64,000 nucleotides of DNA from Anaerolineales bacterium (GTDB lineage: Bacteria; Chloroflexota; Anaerolineae; Anaerolineales; Villigracilaceae): assembly GCA_020634885.1 (NCBI GenBank), contig JACKAW010000001.1:186001-250000 (forward strand), written 5' to 3'. Positions 31,182 through 38,385 of the stretch are shown piece after piece. The notes under the pieces were generated by a model. That model worked only from the letters and a program-made list of their open reading frames with translations. It did no database searches and had not been told where the DNA came from. Each line of letters starts with the position of its first letter. The stretch's first letter is position 1. A program made the translations under genes and the position numbers.

Positions 31182-32870
31182 TCACTGAAATGGACGCTTT
31201 CCGCGTGCAAGGAAAAGAGTATAAAACAGCGCAACGCCTGCGCCGCCAAGTAAACCCTGCCCAAGCATGGTATGTGCATCGTACAAAATTGCGCCTGCAA
31301 CCAACAAGCCAAGAAAAAATATCCCGCCGGTCAGTCGATTCACCGATTTCTCCAGATAGCTCATCTGAATATTCCCCAGCGGGTTTTGAACATTCAACTC
31401 GCCGCGCTCAATGCGGGCAAGGACACGTTCTGCCCTGCCGGGAATCTTCACCAAAGTTTTAAATAACCCGCCTGCTTCATCAATAAATGTCTCAAAAACC
31501 GAATTGCCTTCACTCTCGGTCAGTTTTTTGGCATAAGGAGCAAGTTGCAGCCAAAGGTTAAAATCGGCATTCAAGCCTGTACACATACCCGATAAAATTC
31601 CAATGGTACGCCCAAGTAACAGAAGGTTTTCGGGCAATTGGAACGGCATGGTTTGAAGCAACTCGCGGAACTGCAAGCCGAATTTCATCATATCTCTGTG
31701 TTCGATGCTTCGCAGTTCGTTCATGCTCTTGCCCCAAAAGCGATCAAAGACCTGGGCGCTGGCTTCTTCGAGCAGTTTCACATTTGCACTTGGCAGCAAT
31801 ACACCCAAGGTTTGATACGCCCGTATCAGACGCGGCGCATCTTGCAAGCCAATGGAAATCACCACCTCGCGCAGACCTTCGACCAATTTTTCAGGCATTC
31901 GCCCCACCATGCCAAAATCAACAAACGTCAGCCGAAATTTGGTTGAGCCATCTTCATTCTTTTCTGGCAGCGGCGAGACGAACAAATTACCCGGGTGCGG
32001 GTCGGCATGAAAGAAGCCATCTTCAAATATCTGCTTGAGATAGGTTCCAAGTAATCGTTCAGCAACTTTTTCACGGTTAATACCAGCGGCGGTGATGGAT
32101 TCATAGTCAGTGATCTTGATGGCGGTGACATCTTCCAACGTCAGCACACGGCGACTGGTGCGACTCCACACCACACGCGGAACATGGACGCCTCCATCGT
32201 CTTTGAAGTTGGTTGCAAAAACCTCAGCATTTTTCCCCTCTGAAAGATAATCCAATTCCTCGCGGACGGTGGCAGTGAATTCTTCAAGAATGACCGGCAC
32301 ATTCACCCGTTCGCTGACGGGGCGGTACTTTTGCAGCCACCCACCTGCGACCTTGATGGCAGCCATATCCACTTCGACGATCTGCTCAATGTTTGGACGT
32401 AAAATTTTCACTACAACGCAATCGTACCCAAGCGGCTCGGCATCGTGCGGGAACAATCGCGCGCGGTGGACTTGTCCTAACGAGGCGGCGGCAACGGGGG
32501 CTTTCTCAAAGGTAAGAAAAAGTTTCTCGATGGCAGAACCAAGCTCCAGTTCGGTTTGGAGGCGAATGGGTTCATAATCCACGGGCGGAACTTCATCCTG
32601 CAATCCAGCCAGTTCATCCGTGATCTCGGGCGGCATGACATCCAAACGCGCCGAAAGGAACTGCCCCACTTTGATCATCACACCTCCGAGACGAATTGCC
32701 AGGGCGCGAAAACGAATGGCAATATTTCGCAACCTGCGTGGACGGGTGTTTTTTGCCCAGGCACCCAACCCAATACGCCGCAGGAAGATATCCCAAAAAA
32801 CAATGCTCGCCGTAACGCGGGCAAAGAACAGAACGATGCGCCAATAACGTACACGCAAAATGGTTTTCAT
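31182..32870 (-). CDS. ABC1/UbiB (AarF) family atypical kinase
   Basis: Membrane-associated atypical kinase of 562 residues. Family landmarks are IKVGQFLSARLDVMPPEITDELAGLQDEVPP (the KxGQ region at about 65-95), PVAAASLGQVHRARL with the Ala-rich nucleotide loop, CVVVKILRP with the Lys, and GFFHADPHPGNLFV plus LTFVDFGMVGRMP as catalytic and metal-binding loops. Two C-terminal hydrophobic helices (about 515-555) probably anchor it. UbiB-type proteins act on lipid or quinone metabolism; the substrate here is unknown. Confidence 0.94.
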   Translation of the reverse strand: MKTILRVRYWRIVLFFARVTASIVFWDIFLRRIGLGAWAKNTRPRRLRNIAIRFRALAIRLGGVMIKVGQFLSARLDVMPPEITDELAGLQDEVPPVDYEPIRLQTELELGSAIEKLFLTFEKAPVAAASLGQVHRARLFPHDAEPLGYDCVVVKILRPNIEQIVEVDMAAIKVAGGWLQKYRPVSERVNVPVILEEFTATVREELDYLSEGKNAEVFATNFKDDGGVHVPRVVWSRTSRRVLTLEDVTAIKITDYESITAAGINREKVAERLLGTYLKQIFEDGFFHADPHPGNLFVSPLPEKNEDGSTKFRLTFVDFGMVGRMPEKLVEGLREVVISIGLQDAPRLIRAYQTLGVLLPSANVKLLEEASAQVFDRFWGKSMNELRSIEHRDMMKFGLQFRELLQTMPFQLPENLLLLGRTIGILSGMCTGLNADFNLWLQLAPYAKKLTESEGNSVFETFIDEAGGLFKTLVKIPGRAERVLARIERGELNVQNPLGNIQMSYLEKSVNRLTGGIFFLGLLVAGAILYDAHTMLGQGLLGGAGVALFYTLFLARGKRPFQ

Positions 32871-32935
32871 GAAGCCTCCATGTGAAATGATTGTAGCCCA
32901 AGCATGGATTTAGGATAATATGACAAACTTCCATA

Positions 32936-32976
32936 AATATTGAAAGCCCAAGGTCAGACCTTGGGCTTTCAATATT
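32936..32976. terminator. 19-bp perfect inverted repeat
   Basis: AATATTGAAAGCCCAAGGT and its exact complement separated by CAG. It lies between divergent-direction flanks (upstream of the kinase start, downstream of the heme-copper-like gene on the minus strand) and probably ends the latter's transcript. Confidence 0.75.
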
Positions 32977-32989
32977 TGGAGTGTATTTC

Positions 32990-34162
32990 TTATTCGTATT
33001 TCTTCAATCCATCTCGTGTGATCTCTGCCAGTTCTTTGAGCGGATGGATCAACGCCAGCGCGTACAGAACGAAGGCAATACCATACACAATTCCCTTGGC
33101 GGGTCCGCTGAAGATGCTGACCCAGACGAGAACGCTTCCCAGGTTTGCGAGTGCAAGGCTGCCCCAACACCCGCCGAGTTCGGGCGCAGTCTCTTTGAGG
33201 AAGAGGCGGCGGGCAATGTATGGGATGAGGGCAATGCCAAATTGCAGCACCCAGCCATAAATTAAGGCTTGAGGCGCGGTCGATTCGATGGGACCCGGCT
33301 CAAAGACTCCAAGCAGAATGGTAGGCGCCATCAGCACGGGCAGTAAAATCCAGATGTACGAAGCGACCAAATGCCAGCCGCCAGCGGTTTTCAGTTTGCC
33401 GCTTTGGTTCAAACTGCGGATCATGGCGACCAAAAGCACGACCGTGGCTGAGATGTGCAAAACCAAACCTGCCACGGTGGGAGGCAGACTTCCGCCGAGC
33501 CACGGACCGAGCACCAGCCCGAATGCGCCGAGGGTCATACCCCAGAAGACATAGTTGATGGAGTTTTTTGTGCCGAGCGCTTTGCCTGTGACCATCGGGA
33601 TAAAGTCTACGAGTAAGCCAGCAAAGACCAGCGACATGAAACCCCACGAGTTGGCATGGATGTGCGCTTCAAGCGGAACTTTGATGTAGAGTGCTTCGCT
33701 CCAGTTGAGGAACAAGCCTGTGCCGATGATGATGCCGACCAGCAGATAGAAAATGCCTGTGATGTAAAACTTGAGGCTGGCGGGGGCGTCACCGCCGCGA
33801 ATGCCCCAAAGTTGTAACAGCAGCAAAAGCGCAGAAATGAAGATGAGCGTGCCGCCTATGAAGATCATTGGGTGGTTCACGCCTGCAAAACCAGCAACTA
33901 ACGCCATCAAGCCTGCATTGAGGGTGAGCCAGATATCCCAACGCATGATGGGTTTTTCTTTTTTAGAAAGTGAAGCGATCAAAACGGGCAGCAGACCGAA
34001 AACCACCTGAGAGAGAATTCCTAATGTGATGAAGTGAACCCGCACCCAGCGTAAAGCAGGGAAGGCACTGAAGACATTCATGCTGACGAGTGAAGCATCT
34101 GCCGCTGCGAGCAAAGCGACGAACGTGTAAAGCAAAGTAGTGAGTAAATATGGGATTTGCAT
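32990..34162 (-). CDS. Polytopic heme-copper-oxidase/NnrS-like membrane protein
   Basis: Integral membrane protein of 390 residues with about twelve hydrophobic segments. Histidines sit inside helices as in heme-copper oxidase subunit I or NnrS: RVHFITLGILSQVVFG near residue 42 and EAHIHANSWGFMSLVFAGLL near 172-190. I do not see the full set of oxidase ligands, so terminal oxidase activity is unlikely; an NO- or heme-related role is plausible. It starts one base after the previous gene of a minus-strand group with a small histidine-bearing membrane protein and cytochrome b561. Confidence 0.65.
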   Translation of the reverse strand: MQIPYLLTTLLYTFVALLAAADASLVSMNVFSAFPALRWVRVHFITLGILSQVVFGLLPVLIASLSKKEKPIMRWDIWLTLNAGLMALVAGFAGVNHPMIFIGGTLIFISALLLLLQLWGIRGGDAPASLKFYITGIFYLLVGIIIGTGLFLNWSEALYIKVPLEAHIHANSWGFMSLVFAGLLVDFIPMVTGKALGTKNSINYVFWGMTLGAFGLVLGPWLGGSLPPTVAGLVLHISATVVLLVAMIRSLNQSGKLKTAGGWHLVASYIWILLPVLMAPTILLGVFEPGPIESTAPQALIYGWVLQFGIALIPYIARRLFLKETAPELGGCWGSLALANLGSVLVWVSIFSGPAKGIVYGIAFVLYALALIHPLKELAEITRDGLKKYE

Positions 34163-34163
34163 T

Positions 34164-34589
34164 TTATTTTCCTTTTGTTTCGTTTTTCATTTGCACAACA
34201 GCGATACCCAGCAAAACTGTGGCGAGGAAGATGGAAAGTCCACCAACCAGCACAAAATAGTAAGGCAAGCCCAAATACACTTCGCCTAAAATTCCCAGCG
34301 GCATGAGCAAGCCAGCCAACGCCAGCCGAGAAGCCCATTTGGCAAGATTGTCATTCAATTGCAGTTTCATCAACAAAAAGCCGAAGACGATGTTAAGCAG
34401 TGAGAATAAATTTCCATGCACATGCGCCAGCCGAGCTTCAAAATGCGCGCCCGTATTGTAGGATTCAATCCACGCTGCCTTGTCTGGCGCAAAGTCTCGC
34501 AAGTAGATGAGCACAAAGCCATAGATCATAAAAGAAGCCATCACCCATAAACCAACGCCGATATTCCATTTACCAATAGTAGTTTTCAT
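34164..34589 (-). CDS. Small four-helix membrane protein with in-helix histidines
   Basis: A 141-residue protein with four hydrophobic helices. HFEARLAHVHGNLFSLLNIVFGFLL (from about residue 50) puts three His next to a membrane helix, a possible heme or metal site. It lies one base upstream of the heme-copper-like gene and downstream of cytochrome b561, so it is likely part of the same membrane module. No named family recognised. Confidence 0.7.
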   Translation of the reverse strand: MKTTIGKWNIGVGLWVMASFMIYGFVLIYLRDFAPDKAAWIESYNTGAHFEARLAHVHGNLFSLLNIVFGFLLMKLQLNDNLAKWASRLALAGLLMPLGILGEVYLGLPYYFVLVGGLSIFLATVLLGIAVVQMKNETKGK

Positions 34590-34630
34590 TTTTTTCCTTT
34601 TCAGTGCTGCGACATTAATGTCGCCTTACA

Positions 34631-35158
34631 CTATTTTCCGTACCACATGCGGGCAAGCAGATTATCTTTCAGCATAAACTGATGATAGAGCGCCGCGCCC
34701 ACGTGCAGAATAACAAGCAACAATAAAGCAGGTACGATGAATCCATGCATCATCCGCGCTGTGAACTCGAAGAAGTCTGCAGGCAGCGACGCGCCTGAAC
34801 CGCCGAAGACAATCGGCACCAAACCCGCCTGCATCGAAAGCGACATGCCGCTGACTGCCGTTAGAAAGACCAGCAGATAAAGCGCGTAATGCACGACCTT
34901 GCCGACCCAATCAAAAAAGGCATTGCCTGCGGTGGCGTGTTCAGGTTTGGGGAGTTTCATGCGCGTGATGAAACGAGTCACGATCACAACCAGCGTAAAA
35001 ATTCCAACGCTCATGTGCAACGCCAGTGGAGCAAGTTTGCCCGCATCGTTCGACAAGCCGCTCATCGATTTGCCTATCACGAACGCGGCAACCACAAGCA
35101 AGACAACCAGCCAATGTAATGTGACCTGAACAGGATGATAGCGTTTCGGTGTATTCAT
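34631..35158 (-). CDS. Cytochrome b561-type membrane protein
   Basis: A 175-residue bacterial b561 (YodB/CybB-like). The pattern RYHPVQVTLHWLVVLLVVAAFVIG at the N-terminus provides the first His, followed by LHMSVGIFTLVVIVTRF, a central YALYLLVFLTAVSG helix and a C-terminal HGFIVPALLLLVILHVGAALYHQF helix with further His. Two b hemes are expected. Its start overlaps the cupin gene's stop by one base, and the operon continues into two further membrane proteins. Confidence 0.9.
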   Translation of the reverse strand: MNTPKRYHPVQVTLHWLVVLLVVAAFVIGKSMSGLSNDAGKLAPLALHMSVGIFTLVVIVTRFITRMKLPKPEHATAGNAFFDWVGKVVHYALYLLVFLTAVSGMSLSMQAGLVPIVFGGSGASLPADFFEFTARMMHGFIVPALLLLVILHVGAALYHQFMLKDNLLARMWYGK

Positions 35159-35478
35159 TATTGTTCTCCCTTTGCGCCCAAAAACACCACGCGTGTTTTT
35201 GCGTTCATGCCGCGCTTCGCCCCGCTCGGTGCAACCACCGTCACACCAGGTTTGATGTCAAAGGTCTCATCGCCCACGGTCATCAAGCCTTCGCCTTCGA
35301 GGAAGTGATACATCGCCGCCTCGCCCGGGTGAACGGGAATTTGTCCGCCCGCCTCCAGCCCAACGACCAGCGACTTGAACTTTGGCGTGTCGATCAAAAA
35401 CTGCGGCTTGGGTCCATCCACGGCAAAGACCGCTTTTGAAATTGTTTCAGAAAAATAGATTTGACTTGTCTCAGACAT
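35158..35478 (-). CDS. Cupin domain protein
   Basis: A 106-residue single-domain cupin. The metal-site region is VGLEAGGQIPVHPGEAAMYHFLEGEGLMTV, with GxxxPxHxG-like His and Glu residues, and the second motif is KPGVTVVAPSGAKRG. It heads the minus-strand group with cytochrome b561; the start GGAGCAGAT precedes the ATG. Its role (sensor, isomerase or dioxygenase-like) cannot be told. Confidence 0.85.
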   Translation of the reverse strand: MSETSQIYFSETISKAVFAVDGPKPQFLIDTPKFKSLVVGLEAGGQIPVHPGEAAMYHFLEGEGLMTVGDETFDIKPGVTVVAPSGAKRGMNAKTRVVFLGAKGEQ

Positions 35479-35525
35479 ATCTGCTCCTTTGATATGCCTG
35501 ACTTTAATGGAAGTCCCCGCTTCAC

Positions 35526-35548
35526 AGCCCGACTTTTGTCGGGTTTTT
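35526..35548 (+). terminator. Plus-strand terminator-like hairpin between cupin and regulator genes
   Basis: CCCGAC-TTTT-GTCGGG followed by TTTTT, in plus orientation although both flanking genes are on the minus strand. It may be a remnant or end an antisense transcript. Confidence 0.45.
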
Positions 35549-35559
35549 CAGCCCAAACG

Positions 35560-36249
35560 TTAATCTCCCCGAATCATGGCTCGCTCCGCCAAGCCCGCAC
35601 GGTTGAGAATGCGAATTTGCTGTTTGTCCATTTCGATCAACCCTGCCTTGGTCAACTCGCGGATGACACGACTCAACACATCGGGCACGGTTCCCAAATG
35701 CGCGGCGAGCTCAGTCTGGTTCGTCCAACGGCGGCGCTCCAGCACATCGCTATCCATTTGAGAAAGTAATAATTTTACAAAGCGTGCCTCAACCGTTTTC
35801 AGTGACAGGTCCGCAGCCAGAGAAACCATCCCAATGACTTTATCCGCCATATTCTCGATAATTCTCAATGCCGTTTGTGGATGTGCCAAAATGATCTCTT
35901 CCAATGCCTCACGCGGAATCAACCAAACACCCGATTCTTCCAACGCGACCGCCGTTGCGGGGTTGGGCTTTTTCGCCAAAACACCCAACTCGTTGAAAAC
36001 CTCTCCTTCAGCAATGAAGCGCATGACCTGTTCTCGCCCATCTGGGGAGGAACGTAAAATCTTCAACGAGCCATACTGCAAATAGAACAGCCTGGGCTCC
36101 ACATCCCCTTCCCAAAAGACGACCGAATCGGGTTCGTATACCTTCCAGATCGAATGCTCCGCCAAATTCAAGAGTACCGTATCATCCAATCCATGCAAAA
36201 AGTCCATGGTTTGTAAGCGTTTAAGCAATATCTTTTTATCGGCTGTCAT
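35560..36249 (-). CDS. Crp/Fnr family transcriptional regulator
   Basis: A 229-residue regulator. An N-terminal cyclic-nucleotide-like beta roll (FWEGDVEPRLFYLQYGSLKILRSSPDGREQ, about 40-75) is followed by a dimerisation helix and a C-terminal winged helix with AAHLGTVPDVLSRVIRELTKAGLIE. There is no N-terminal Cys cluster, so it is not a classical iron-sulfur FNR; a heme- or effector-binding DNR-type sensor is possible. It sits immediately upstream of the cupin/b561/heme-copper-like group and may control it. Confidence 0.9.
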   Translation of the reverse strand: MTADKKILLKRLQTMDFLHGLDDTVLLNLAEHSIWKVYEPDSVVFWEGDVEPRLFYLQYGSLKILRSSPDGREQVMRFIAEGEVFNELGVLAKKPNPATAVALEESGVWLIPREALEEIILAHPQTALRIIENMADKVIGMVSLAADLSLKTVEARFVKLLLSQMDSDVLERRRWTNQTELAAHLGTVPDVLSRVIRELTKAGLIEMDKQQIRILNRAGLAERAMIRGD

Positions 36250-36286
36250 AGAACAAGTTTAACACGAAGCAAAACCCCCAAGCATC

Positions 36287-36316
36287 TTGACAACTCATCC
36301 CACTCTCATGTAAACT
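36287..36316 (+). promoter_or_regulatory. Promoter upstream of the ABC exporter leader
   Basis: TTGACA at 36287-36292, 18-bp spacer, TAAACT at 36311-36316. The implied transcript starts near 36323 and covers the leader peptide and attenuator. It is divergent from the Crp/Fnr gene. Confidence 0.6.
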
Positions 36317-36341
36317 GCAATCACTATATTTCAAGAAAGGA

Positions 36342-36486
36342 GCGCGCTTCAAATGACCTTACATCTTCTGCGTAACAAAGCCAGCCGAATAACAACCTAC
36401 CTCGAAGTGCGCCAACCATTGACCGTTTAATCACGGCTCAATTACCTGTGTCTTTCCAAAACACGGCGCACCCCGCGCCGTGTTTT
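36342..36486 (+). promoter_or_regulatory. Three-way transcription attenuator
   Basis: Arm 1 GCGCGCTTC (36342-36350, overlapping the leader's ribosome binding region) can pair with arm 2 GAAGTGCGC (36404-36412) using one G-U pair. Arm 2 GTGCGCC (36407-36413) can instead pair with arm 3 GGCGCAC (36465-36471). Arm 3 with arm 4 forms the terminator. The pairings are mutually exclusive, as in classical leader-peptide attenuators. Confidence 0.65.
36353..36430 (+). CDS. Leader peptide (25 residues) of the ABC exporter operon
   Basis: A short frame from ATG 36353 to TAA 36428-36430, with AAAGGAG 10 bases upstream of the ATG. The peptide begins MTLHLLRNKAS and ends YLEVRQPLTV; it includes basic-x-basic RNK and a VRQP segment. 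It is too short for a typical gene list but sits exactly between a promoter and an intrinsic terminator ahead of an ABC exporter. Its codons form arm 2 of the attenuator (36404-36413). Function as an antibiotic-sensing stalling peptide is inferred by analogy with BmrB-bmrCD of Bacillus. Confidence 0.65.
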   Translation: MTLHLLRNKASRITTYLEVRQPLTV

Positions 36487-36496
36487 TTATTTTTAT
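36458..36496 (+). terminator. Intrinsic terminator before the ABC exporter genes
   Basis: A 12-bp perfect stem (AAAACACGGCGC with GCGCCGTGTTTT, loop ACCCC) followed by TTATTTTTATT. It ends 44 bases before the first ABC gene. Confidence 0.9.
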
Positions 36497-36527
36497 TCGT
36501 GTCCCTTCGTGTCCTTCGTGGACAAAA
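36497..36527 (+). repeat. TTCGTG-type repeat, copy 1
   Basis: CGTGTCCCTTCGTGTCCTTC and following TTCGTGG form one half of an element also found at 38290-38370 and 40200-40270. The copies contain CACGAAGG / CCTTCGTG words and flank the ABC genes. Confidence 0.5.
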
Positions 36528-36539
36528 CTGGAATTAACT

Positions 36540-38285
36540 ATGAACCTCTCATTCAAATCCTACTGGAACCTGCTCGCTGACCACATCCGCCCCCAGCGCG
36601 GACGGTTTACCCTGCTTGCCGTTTTACTATTTGGCAGCATAGGCTTGCGCATCCTCGCTCCGCAGATCATGCGTCTCTTCATCGACGACGCGCTGGCAGG
36701 CGAAGCCCTCTCCACGCTCATGTGGACAGCCGCCTCATTTATCGGTATTGCGTTAGTACAGCAAGTGGTTCACATCGGTGTGACCTGGCTCGGCGAAAAC
36801 GTGGCATGGACAGCCACCAATGCCCTGCGCGCGGAACTCGCCGAACATGCCCTCAAACTCGGCATGAAGTTCCACAACGACCACACACCCGGCGAGTTAA
36901 TCGAACGCATCGACGGCGACGTGACTGAACTAGCAACCTTCTTCTCGCAGTTTGCGCTCAACCTCATCGCGAACGGACTGCTGCTCATCGGCATCCTCGT
37001 CACCCTTGCCATCGAAGATTGGCGCGTGGGCTTGGCATTTGCGGTTTACTCCGCACTGACCATCGGCATCCTCGGCAGGCTCAAAGACATTGCCGTGCCG
37101 CACCAGAAAGCAAGGCGCGAAGCCGAAGGTCAGATGTACGGCTTCATCGAAGAACAACTGGCTGGCACCGAAGATATCCGCTCCAGCGGCGCAGTCGACT
37201 TCTCTATCCGCGAACTCTTCCGCCATCAAGCCGAGATTCTCAAGCACAATCGCCGCGCCCACTTCAAGCGCTGGATCATCGAAAACGCGATGGGCTTGGC
37301 GCTCACACTCGGCACACTATTGGCTGTCACCAGCGGATACTGGCTCTTCACCGCGGGCATCGTCACCATCGGCACGGTTTATCTCTTCGTCCACTATCTC
37401 AACCTGCTCGAAGAACCGTTCTGGGCGATGACGCACGAGATCGAAAGTTTCCAAACGATTGGCGCGTGTGTGGAACGCTTGACCGAGTTCAAGCAGTTCC
37501 AATCTGAAACCAAGAATGAGACCGGCAAAGTGATCGACTCGCATCCGCTCGCGTTGGAATTCAAGGATGTGACTTTCTCGTACAACGGCGAAGACTCGGT
37601 CATCAAACGCCTCTCTCTGGACCTAAAGCCTGCTTCCGTTTTGGGGTTGCTTGGTCGCACCGGAAGCGGAAAGACCACCCTCGGACGGTTAATCTTCAAC
37701 CTGTACTCGGTCAACGAAGGCAGCATCAAAGTCAATGGCGAAAACTTGCATAACATTCAACTCGACTCGCTGCGGCAGAACATCGCCATTGTGACGCAGG
37801 ATGTGCAACTCTTCCGCGCATCTGTCCGCGAGAACTTGACCTTCTTCGACCGTTCTATCCCTGATGACAAGATCATCGCCACGCTCGAAGACCTCGAACT
37901 CGGCGACTGGTTCCGAACCCTACCCAACGGTCTGGACACTCAACTGGAAACAGGATCAAGATCCTTGTCCGCGGGTGAGGCGCAATTGCTGGCGTTCACG
38001 CGAGTCTTCTTGCGGAATCCCGGTCTGGTCATCCTCGATGAAGCCTCATCCCGGCTTGACCCTGCCACCGAGCAGAAACTCGAACACGCGATAGATAAAC
38101 TACTGAAAGGACGCACTGCCATCATCATCGCACATCGTCTCGATACTTTACACCGCGCCGACGATGTACTCATCCTCGATAACGGCTCCGTGCTCGAATA
38201 CGGCAACCGCAAAGAACTGGCAGCGAACCCGAACGCAAGGTTTTATCAATTGCTGCAAACAGGCTTGGAAGAAGTGCTTGCCTAA
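36540..38285 (+). CDS. ABC exporter subunit, consensus ATPase site
   Basis: Half-transporter of 581 residues with a six-helix exporter domain (about 1-320) and a C-terminal ATPase. Walker A is GRTGSGKTT, signature SLSAGEAQ, Walker B VILDEASSRLD with the catalytic Glu, and the H-loop AHRLDTL. The partner gene at 38386 has a degenerate Walker B, so the two probably form a heterodimer. I start at ATG 36540, not the frame's first ATG at 36480, which falls in the terminator stem. Expression is probably gated by the upstream leader attenuator. Drug or lipid export is inferred. Confidence 0.93.
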   Translation: MNLSFKSYWNLLADHIRPQRGRFTLLAVLLFGSIGLRILAPQIMRLFIDDALAGEALSTLMWTAASFIGIALVQQVVHIGVTWLGENVAWTATNALRAELAEHALKLGMKFHNDHTPGELIERIDGDVTELATFFSQFALNLIANGLLLIGILVTLAIEDWRVGLAFAVYSALTIGILGRLKDIAVPHQKARREAEGQMYGFIEEQLAGTEDIRSSGAVDFSIRELFRHQAEILKHNRRAHFKRWIIENAMGLALTLGTLLAVTSGYWLFTAGIVTIGTVYLFVHYLNLLEEPFWAMTHEIESFQTIGACVERLTEFKQFQSETKNETGKVIDSHPLALEFKDVTFSYNGEDSVIKRLSLDLKPASVLGLLGRTGSGKTTLGRLIFNLYSVNEGSIKVNGENLHNIQLDSLRQNIAIVTQDVQLFRASVRENLTFFDRSIPDDKIIATLEDLELGDWFRTLPNGLDTQLETGSRSLSAGEAQLLAFTRVFLRNPGLVILDEASSRLDPATEQKLEHAIDKLLKGRTAIIIAHRLDTLHRADDVLILDNGSVLEYGNRKELAANPNARFYQLLQTGLEEVLA

Positions 38286-38287
38286 GA

Positions 38288-38372
38288 GAATTAACCGCAA
38301 AGGACACGAAGGTCACTAAGGAAAACCTTTGTCAAGCCTACTCCTTTTTGTACTTTGCACCCTTCGTGTTTA
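38288..38372 (+). repeat. TTCGTG-type repeat, copy 2
   Basis: An imperfect inverted element in the 100-base spacer between the two ABC genes: GCAAAGGACACGAAGG on one side and CACCCTTCGTGTTTAAGG on the other. Related to copies at 36497 and 40200. Confidence 0.55.
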
Positions 38373-38385
38373 AGGATTTTTAACT

